Assembly: GCA_040509495.1 (NCBI GenBank)
Contig: JBEVKW010000201.1
Span: 1 to 10,145 of the forward strand
Direction of reading: 5' to 3'
DNA length: 10,145 nucleotides
Origin: Terrimonas_A sp040509495
Lineage (GTDB): Bacteria; Bacteroidota; Bacteroidia; Chitinophagales; Chitinophagaceae
This document shows positions 5,059 through 10,145 of this stretch, piece by piece. The translations under genes were made by a program, and so were the position numbers. The stretch's first letter is position 1. Each line of letters starts with the position of its first letter. The notes beneath the pieces are model-generated. The model made no database searches. It worked only from the letters and a program-made list of their open reading frames with translations, and was not told where the DNA came from.

Positions 5059-8000
5059 ATGAGACATTCAAGGCCCTTTTACCGAATGCTGGGGTGTTTG
5101 ATGATTGCCCAACTATTGGTCAGCCTGGACGGTTCCGCGCAAAGCAATGGAATTTCCTTTGCCTCCAACTCTTCTCAAAGAATTCCTTCATACACACAAC
5201 AGGAACCGAAACAGGAAACTGGCGAAAAGAAAACACTTTTCAATGTTCTGAAAGATCTGAACAAAAGGAAAGGAACTTATTTCCTTTTCTCCGAGCAAAG
5301 CCTCGGCAACAAACTTGTTAGCCCGGTAAAGGACGTTAACGCATCCGTTGAAAGGATACTGGATGAACTATTAAAAAATACCGGACTTAAATACACGAAA
5401 GTTTCCGACAACACTTTTGTGATCGTAAAAGAAAAAGAGAAGGTTGTTGAAGAAAACCTTCAACATCTCAACTTCAATCCCGAAACTCCTTCAGTAAGCA
5501 AAAAGATGATCTTCGATCCCATCACCGGAAAGATCACTGATGATAAAGGTGCGCCGCTTCCCGGCGTAAGCGTTTCACTGAAAGGCACGAACAAAGGAAC
5601 TACAACAAATGTCAATGGTGATTTTGTGATCGACGCAAAGAAAGGCGATGTACTGCTGATCTCTTACGTGGGGTACGCCGAGCAGGCCATCACCGTCGGC
5701 AATGATGCTCAGCTTTCGATCGCACTTGCTCCCGGTGCCACACAAATGACGGAAGTAGTTGTTACGGCACTCGGCATAAAAAAAGAACGCAAGGCACTGG
5801 GCTATTCTGTAACGGAAGTTAAAGGCAGCGATCTTACGCAGGCCCGCGAAACAAACGTAGCAAACTCACTGATCGGAAAAGTAGCGGGTGTGAACGTCAG
5901 CTCCGTCTCCGGTGGACCAGGAGCATCAACCAGCGTGATCATACGCGGAGTATCAAGTTTGTCAGGAGATAATCAGCCGCTTTATGTTATCAACGGCATC
6001 CCGATGACTAACAATCTGGCTACCGGTAATGATCTTGCAAATACAAAAGGACAATACTATAACTCTCCGGACTATGGGGATGGTATTCAAAATATAAATC
6101 CTGATGATATTGAATCCTTTTCAATCCTGAAAGGTGCAGCTGCAGCAGCCCTTTACGGTTCGAGAGCAAAAGCAGGTGTTATCCTGATCACCACAAAGTC
6201 GGGCAGCGGCAAAGGAACGATCGAATTCAACTCCAACTACACAGCAGATAAGGTGATGGATATTACCGACTGGCAATATGAATACGGTAATGGCACCAAT
6301 GGTTTAAAACCCACAACGGCCATAGCTGCCTTCGATGCCGGCAACTCAAGCTGGGGAGCAAAACTGGATGGTTCCGGCGTAATTCAATTCGATGGTCAGA
6401 CAAGGCCTTATTCAGCGCAAAAAGGAAATATCGGGCGATTTTATCGTACAGGCAGCACGCTCACCAACACCATATCATTCGGTAAAGCTTTTGAAGGAGG
6501 CTCTGTTCGTTTCTCCGCAAGCAATCTTCATAACAGCGCGGTGATACCTAACTCCGGACTTAACCGCAATACGCTGAATTTTGCAACAAGCTATTCTGTA
6601 AGCAGAAATCTTACGATAGACGTAAAAGCGAACTACGTCATGGACAAAGCGCGGAACCGTCCGATACTGGCTGATGGCGCAGGTAACGCGAACTTCCAGG
6701 CGATGTTCCTTCCCTCAAGCCTGAACATCAATACCCTCAAGCCTGGTACAAAAGCGGACGGAAGCGAATTGCTCTTTACCAATAATAACTACGCAACCAA
6801 TCCGTGGTTTGCCGCTGATAAGTTCATCAATAATACCACGCGCAACCGATTGATCGGTGTCGTAAGCGCGAGATATACTTTCGACAACGGCTTCTTTATC
6901 CAGGGACGTGCGGGCCGAGATTTTTACTATGACCGATACACGGGTGTTGTACCCAACGGAACGGGATACTATGCACAGGCTTTCAGAAATATCACAGAGA
7001 ACTTCAACCGTGTTTCTGAATTGAATGTCGATGTTCTCGCAGGGAAATCATTCAAAGTCGGGGAGGACCTGAATATCACCGCCAATGCCGGTGCCAATCT
7101 GATGAAAGCACGTGCGGAAGGAACGACCGAAGGAGGAACTGATTTCGCTGTTCCTTATGTTTACACCATCCTGAATGCAAAAAATAAAACGATAGAGTAT
7201 ACCGATTTCCGCCAGGAAGTTCAATCGGTATATGCTACACTTGACTTCGATTACAAAGGCTTTCTCTTCCTGAATGCCTCAGGAAGAAATGACTGGTTCT
7301 CGACGCTCGCCCCATCCAGTGATCTTGATGTATTCTACCCATCTGTTAACGCATCTTTCCTGTTCACGCAATTCATTAAACCAACCTGGATTAACTACGG
7401 TAAACTCCGTTTGGGTTGGGCGAATGTGGGCCAGGCGACAAGACCCTACCAGACTTTGCTGAACTATGGTTTGTTCCCTCAGCAACTGAACGGACTTCCA
7501 TTAGGGAACATCACTAATACATCGATCCCCAATGCAAAACTCCGCCCATCAAGTGCAAGTGAGATCGAAATAGGTGCGGAACTGGGCTTCCTGGGCAATA
7601 AGCTGACACTTGATGTGGCATGGTACGATAAGAAGTCGAAGAATGAGATCTTCGAATCACCAGCCTCCAATACATCCGGCTATACAGGTGTGATCCTGAA
7701 TATCGGCGAATTGAGAAATAAAGGTTTTGAATTTTTGGTGACAGCAAAACCATTTGATAAATCAGCAAATTTTGGCTGGACGAGCTCCGTGAACGGCTCT
7801 ATCAATAAAAATGAAGTTGTTTCGCTTACTGCGGGACAGGCTGAACTGGCGGTAGGTACTTCCCGTACCGGTTTTGGTTTCACCCGCCATATTGTTGGCT
7901 CTCCGGCCAACCAGGTGATGGCATTCGATTACCAGTATGATGCTGCAGGGAAAGTTGTACTCGGTGCAAACGGTGTACCTGCAAGAGGAGATCTGAAACC

Positions 8001-8505
8001 ATGGGGTTCTGCCTATCACAAATACACGATGGGTTGGAATAACGAATTCTCCTTTAATAATTTTACCCTTGGTTTCCTCATCGATGGTAAATTCGGAGGG
8101 AAACTGTTCTCCGCAACTGATTACTACGGATACTTCTTCGGTCTTCATCAAAATACACTCGAAAACCGTGAAAACAATTTCAACCCCAACCCGGGTGGTA
8201 CACCAACAAACGCACAGGCTTATTATACTGAACTGGCAGGTAACGTGTCTAAATTGTTTGTGTATGATGCGAGCTTTATCAAGTTCCGTCAGTTCACTCT
8301 CGGTTATACATTACCGAAGAAATGGTTTGGGAAAACCATTAAAGGAGCCAGCCTCAGTCTCGTAGGAAGAAACCTGCTGATCCTGATGAAGAAAACAGAT
8401 AATATCGATCCTGAAGCAAGCTATTCAGGTTATACGCAGGGCCTTGAACTTGGAGGCGTGCCTCCGGTTAGAAGCTTTGGCGCAAACCTCAACTTAAAAT
8501 TCTAG
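5059..8505 (+). CDS. SusC/RagA-family TonB-linked outer-membrane transporter with N-terminal STN signalling domain
   Basis: A 1148-residue TonB-dependent transporter of SusC type that imports a ligand captured by its SusD partner. It has a signal peptide (about 1-28; hydrophobic MLGCLMIAQLLVSL, then GSAQ). An STN domain follows at about 55-124 (LFNVLKDLNKRKGTYFLFSEQ to NTFVIVKEK). A carboxypeptidase-regulatory-like domain spans about 154-225 (ITGKITDDKGAPLPGVSVSL). Next come a TEVVVTALG element (231-239) and a plug to about 385 with SVIIRGVSSLSGDNQPLYVING and LYGSRAKAGVILITTK. The remainder is the beta-barrel, ending in phenylalanine (ANLNLKF), as outer-membrane barrels do. The STN domain marks it as a transducer that signals to FecR, which agrees with the fecR gene 90 bases upstream and the divergent ECF sigma gene. 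Full length, no frameshift. The start ATG gives a proper signal peptide. The substrate cannot be read from the sequence. Confidence 0.97.
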   Translation: MRHSRPFYRMLGCLMIAQLLVSLDGSAQSNGISFASNSSQRIPSYTQQEPKQETGEKKTLFNVLKDLNKRKGTYFLFSEQSLGNKLVSPVKDVNASVERILDELLKNTGLKYTKVSDNTFVIVKEKEKVVEENLQHLNFNPETPSVSKKMIFDPITGKITDDKGAPLPGVSVSLKGTNKGTTTNVNGDFVIDAKKGDVLLISYVGYAEQAITVGNDAQLSIALAPGATQMTEVVVTALGIKKERKALGYSVTEVKGSDLTQARETNVANSLIGKVAGVNVSSVSGGPGASTSVIIRGVSSLSGDNQPLYVINGIPMTNNLATGNDLANTKGQYYNSPDYGDGIQNINPDDIESFSILKGAAAAALYGSRAKAGVILITTKSGSGKGTIEFNSNYTADKVMDITDWQYEYGNGTNGLKPTTAIAAFDAGNSSWGAKLDGSGVIQFDGQTRPYSAQKGNIGRFYRTGSTLTNTISFGKAFEGGSVRFSASNLHNSAVIPNSGLNRNTLNFATSYSVSRNLTIDVKANYVMDKARNRPILADGAGNANFQAMFLPSSLNINTLKPGTKADGSELLFTNNNYATNPWFAADKFINNTTRNRLIGVVSARYTFDNGFFIQGRAGRDFYYDRYTGVVPNGTGYYAQAFRNITENFNRVSELNVDVLAGKSFKVGEDLNITANAGANLMKARAEGTTEGGTDFAVPYVYTILNAKNKTIEYTDFRQEVQSVYATLDFDYKGFLFLNASGRNDWFSTLAPSSDLDVFYPSVNASFLFTQFIKPTWINYGKLRLGWANVGQATRPYQTLLNYGLFPQQLNGLPLGNITNTSIPNAKLRPSSASEIEIGAELGFLGNKLTLDVAWYDKKSKNEIFESPASNTSGYTGVILNIGELRNKGFEFLVTAKPFDKSANFGWTSSVNGSINKNEVVSLTAGQAELAVGTSRTGFGFTRHIVGSPANQVMAFDYQYDAAGKVVLGANGVPARGDLKPWGSAYHKYTMGWNNEFSFNNFTLGFLIDGKFGGKLFSATDYYGYFFGLHQNTLENRENNFNPNPGGTPTNAQAYYTELAGNVSKLFVYDASFIKFRQFTLGYTLPKKWFGKTIKGASLSLVGRNLLILMKKTDNIDPEASYSGYTQGLELGGVPPVRSFGANLNLKF

Positions 8506-8521
8506 GCGACTTAACGATTAC

Positions 8522-8538
8522 CAGCTGCGAAGCAGCTG
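8522..8538 (+). promoter_or_regulatory. Intercistronic hairpin between susC and susD
   Basis: CAGCTGC (8522-8528), loop GAA, GCAGCTG (8532-8538) form a perfect 7-bp stem with a three-base loop, 17 bases after the susC stop and 21 before the susD ATG. It is followed by AACCAATAAAAC rather than T, so it is not an intrinsic terminator. It could protect or delimit mRNA ends so that susC and susD reach different levels. The hairpin is seen directly; the role is inferred. Confidence 0.55.
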
Positions 8539-8559
8539 AACCAATAAAACATTATACGG

Positions 8560-10119
8560 ATGAAAAACAAATTTATAAAACTGCTTGGTTTGTTTTCCGC
8601 CACCGTGACATTGTACACGAGTTGTACAAAAGACTTTGACGAATTGAACACGGACCCAACGGCGTATAACCCAACCAACTTTGAACCCAATTACCTGCTG
8701 ACAACAGCTCAGCTTGCCTATACCGGCAGCTTTGATTTCAGCTATGAAACCTGGCGTGGCAACCTGATCTATTCATCCACCATGATGCAACAGTTGTCTA
8801 CCGTGATCGGTTACTGGGCGGGCGATAAGTACATCCTGAATGCAGACTACACGGCAGCCTACTGGTTTGTTGCTTATCCTGAGCAGGTGAAGCCGGTTGC
8901 AGATCTGGTTGAACTTACCCGGAACAAGGCACAGTACAAAAACCTTCATCAGATAGGACGTATCATGCGGGCAATGATCCTGCAGAGGATCTCCGATCTC
9001 TATGGAGATGTGCCATACTCTGCAGCTGGACTTGGCTATTACAGCGGCACCTATTTCCCGGTGTACGATAAACAACAGGATATCTACAATGATATTATTA
9101 AAGAATATGAAGAAGCAGCCATTGCGCTCGATCCGGCAGCGGATAAACCAAATGGTGATGCGTTCTACCGGGGTAAAACAGATCAGATCGAGAAATGGAA
9201 AAAGCTGGCTTATTCCCTGATGCTGCGTGCCGGAATGCGGTTGTCAAAAGTTGACCCGGCCAAAGCTCAGGCTACTGTTGCCAAAGCGATTGGCAAAACG
9301 ATGCAAAGCAATGATGATAACGCCTACCTGGTTCATGATGAATCAGGCGGACGCCCAACTGTCAACCGTAACTTCCAGGTATTACAGGGACAGCCTGAAG
9401 CCGACTATGTCAAATGGTCAAAGAAGCTGATCGATTTCATGAAGGATAACGATGATCCGAGACTTGGAGTGATCGCTCAGGTGAACAATGGCGACCGGAC
9501 GCCTGCCAATCAGAAAGGTATGCCGAATGGCTACGATCTCAGCGGCGTTGCCGGAAGAGACATCTCCTCAGCACCAGGTTATACAACCATAGCTGCTTAT
9601 TCCAAACCAAGTTCGCTGCTTAATAAGTTGGATGCTCCGACATTTGTTTTTACTTATGGCGAATCCGAATTGCTGCTGGCTGACGCTGCCGCAAGACTCA
9701 CGGGTATTCCTGGCATTGGAGCTGCAGCGACATATTACAATAATGGAGTGAAAGCTGCTATTACTTACATGGCGCCTTATGACGGGGCTGCGGCAATTTC
9801 TGCAACTGCTGCCGATAACTATCTCACCGCACATCCTTATGTAGCAGGAAGCGGTCTTGAAATGATCAACACTCAGTACTACGCTCTGACAGCAACCATG
9901 TTCGATTTCTACGAGGGATGGAGTAACTGGAGAAGGACTGGATTCCCGAATCTTACACCGGTGGTTTACCCTGGCAACGTAACCAACGGAACGGTGCCAA
10001 GACGTTTTCCTTACCCATTGTCCGAAGCAAATACTAACCCCACCAACTATAAGGTGGCACATGATGCAGTGCCGGGGGGAGATCTCCTGATCGGAAGGGT
10101 TTGGTGGGACAAACAATAA
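8560..10119 (+). CDS. SusD/RagB-family nutrient-binding outer-membrane lipoprotein
   Basis: A 519-residue surface lipoprotein that acts as the lid and ligand-capture subunit on the SusC barrel. The lipoprotein signal (MKNKFIKLLGLF, then LYTSC) puts lipidated Cys22 at the mature N-terminus. The following TKDFDE is acidic, as in the Bacteroidota export signal for surface lipoproteins. The SusD-like_2 type start KDFDELNTDPTAY (24-36), ISDLYGDVPYSAA (144-156), WKKLAYSLMLRAGMRL (213-228), FTYGESELLLADAAAR (364-379), YEGWSNWRRTGFPNL (451-465) and PRRFPYPLSE (480-489) are characteristic blocks. Most of the fold is expected to be helical TPR-like repeats. Its length is usual for the family and the C-terminus (GRVWWDKQ) is intact. 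It is 54 bases downstream of susC, in one operon. The ligand is unknown; the branch of the family alone does not separate glycan from peptide substrates. Confidence 0.96.
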   Translation: MKNKFIKLLGLFSATVTLYTSCTKDFDELNTDPTAYNPTNFEPNYLLTTAQLAYTGSFDFSYETWRGNLIYSSTMMQQLSTVIGYWAGDKYILNADYTAAYWFVAYPEQVKPVADLVELTRNKAQYKNLHQIGRIMRAMILQRISDLYGDVPYSAAGLGYYSGTYFPVYDKQQDIYNDIIKEYEEAAIALDPAADKPNGDAFYRGKTDQIEKWKKLAYSLMLRAGMRLSKVDPAKAQATVAKAIGKTMQSNDDNAYLVHDESGGRPTVNRNFQVLQGQPEADYVKWSKKLIDFMKDNDDPRLGVIAQVNNGDRTPANQKGMPNGYDLSGVAGRDISSAPGYTTIAAYSKPSSLLNKLDAPTFVFTYGESELLLADAAARLTGIPGIGAAATYYNNGVKAAITYMAPYDGAAAISATAADNYLTAHPYVAGSGLEMINTQYYALTATMFDFYEGWSNWRRTGFPNLTPVVYPGNVTNGTVPRRFPYPLSEANTNPTNYKVAHDAVPGGDLLIGRVWWDKQ

Positions 10120-10145
10120 TGCGAATGCAGCACGAATAGCCGCAA

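Noticed and set aside
9568..10116. A 182-codon open frame on the minus strand
   Set aside because: It is antisense to susD, whose family motifs run unbroken through the same bases; the antisense product has no recognisable features.
10120..10145. A possible start of another gene or a terminator after susD
   Set aside because: Only 26 bases remain, with no stem-loop and no codable start of useful length.

Overview
The window looks like chromosomal DNA from a member of the Bacteroidota, most likely the Chitinophagaceae or a close relative. The main evidence is a SusC/SusD outer-membrane pair preceded by a FecR-type anti-sigma factor and a short ECF sigma factor with Bacteroidota-type features. 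Further support comes from a glucosamine-6-phosphate deaminase fused to a PIG-L deacetylase (an architecture known from this phylum), A-rich leaders without strong Shine-Dalgarno sequences, and a TAnnTTTG-type promoter element. The assignment rests on reading the proteins, not on a database search.

Left part (1-2953), all on the minus strand: a seven-helix Bax inhibitor-1/YccA-family membrane protein (63-812) lies downstream of the NagB/PIG-L fusion gene (1025-2953). A clear intrinsic terminator at 920-956 separates the two, so they are probably separate transcription units. A 21-bp palindrome sits directly in front of the BI-1 start.

Middle (2954-3981): a 309-bp intergenic stretch carries two inverted arrays of a degenerate 9-bp repeat immediately after the stop of the sigma-factor gene. 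The ECF sigma gene (3263-3850, minus) appears to start at TTG. It is divergent from fecR across a 131-bp AT-rich region that also contains a small GC hairpin followed by a T-rich run.

Right part (3982-10119), plus strand: fecR, susC (with an N-terminal STN signalling domain) and susD lie in that order with gaps of 90 and 54 bp, and a perfect hairpin lies between susC and susD. By the known Fec/Sus transducer scheme, substrate binding by SusD/SusC on the cell surface would be passed through the STN domain to FecR in the inner membrane. FecR would then release the sigma factor to transcribe the uptake operon. No glycoside hydrolase, sulfatase, peptidase or transporter that would name the substrate lies in the window, so the nutrient is unknown.

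All six protein-coding genes belong to recognised families and I see no clearly undescribed system. The points most worth checking are the 9-bp inverted repeat arrays, the non-ATG start and possible upstream mini-ORF of the sigma gene, the leader and intercistronic hairpins of the fecR-susC-susD operon, and the untested chemistry of the NagB/PIG-L fusion.
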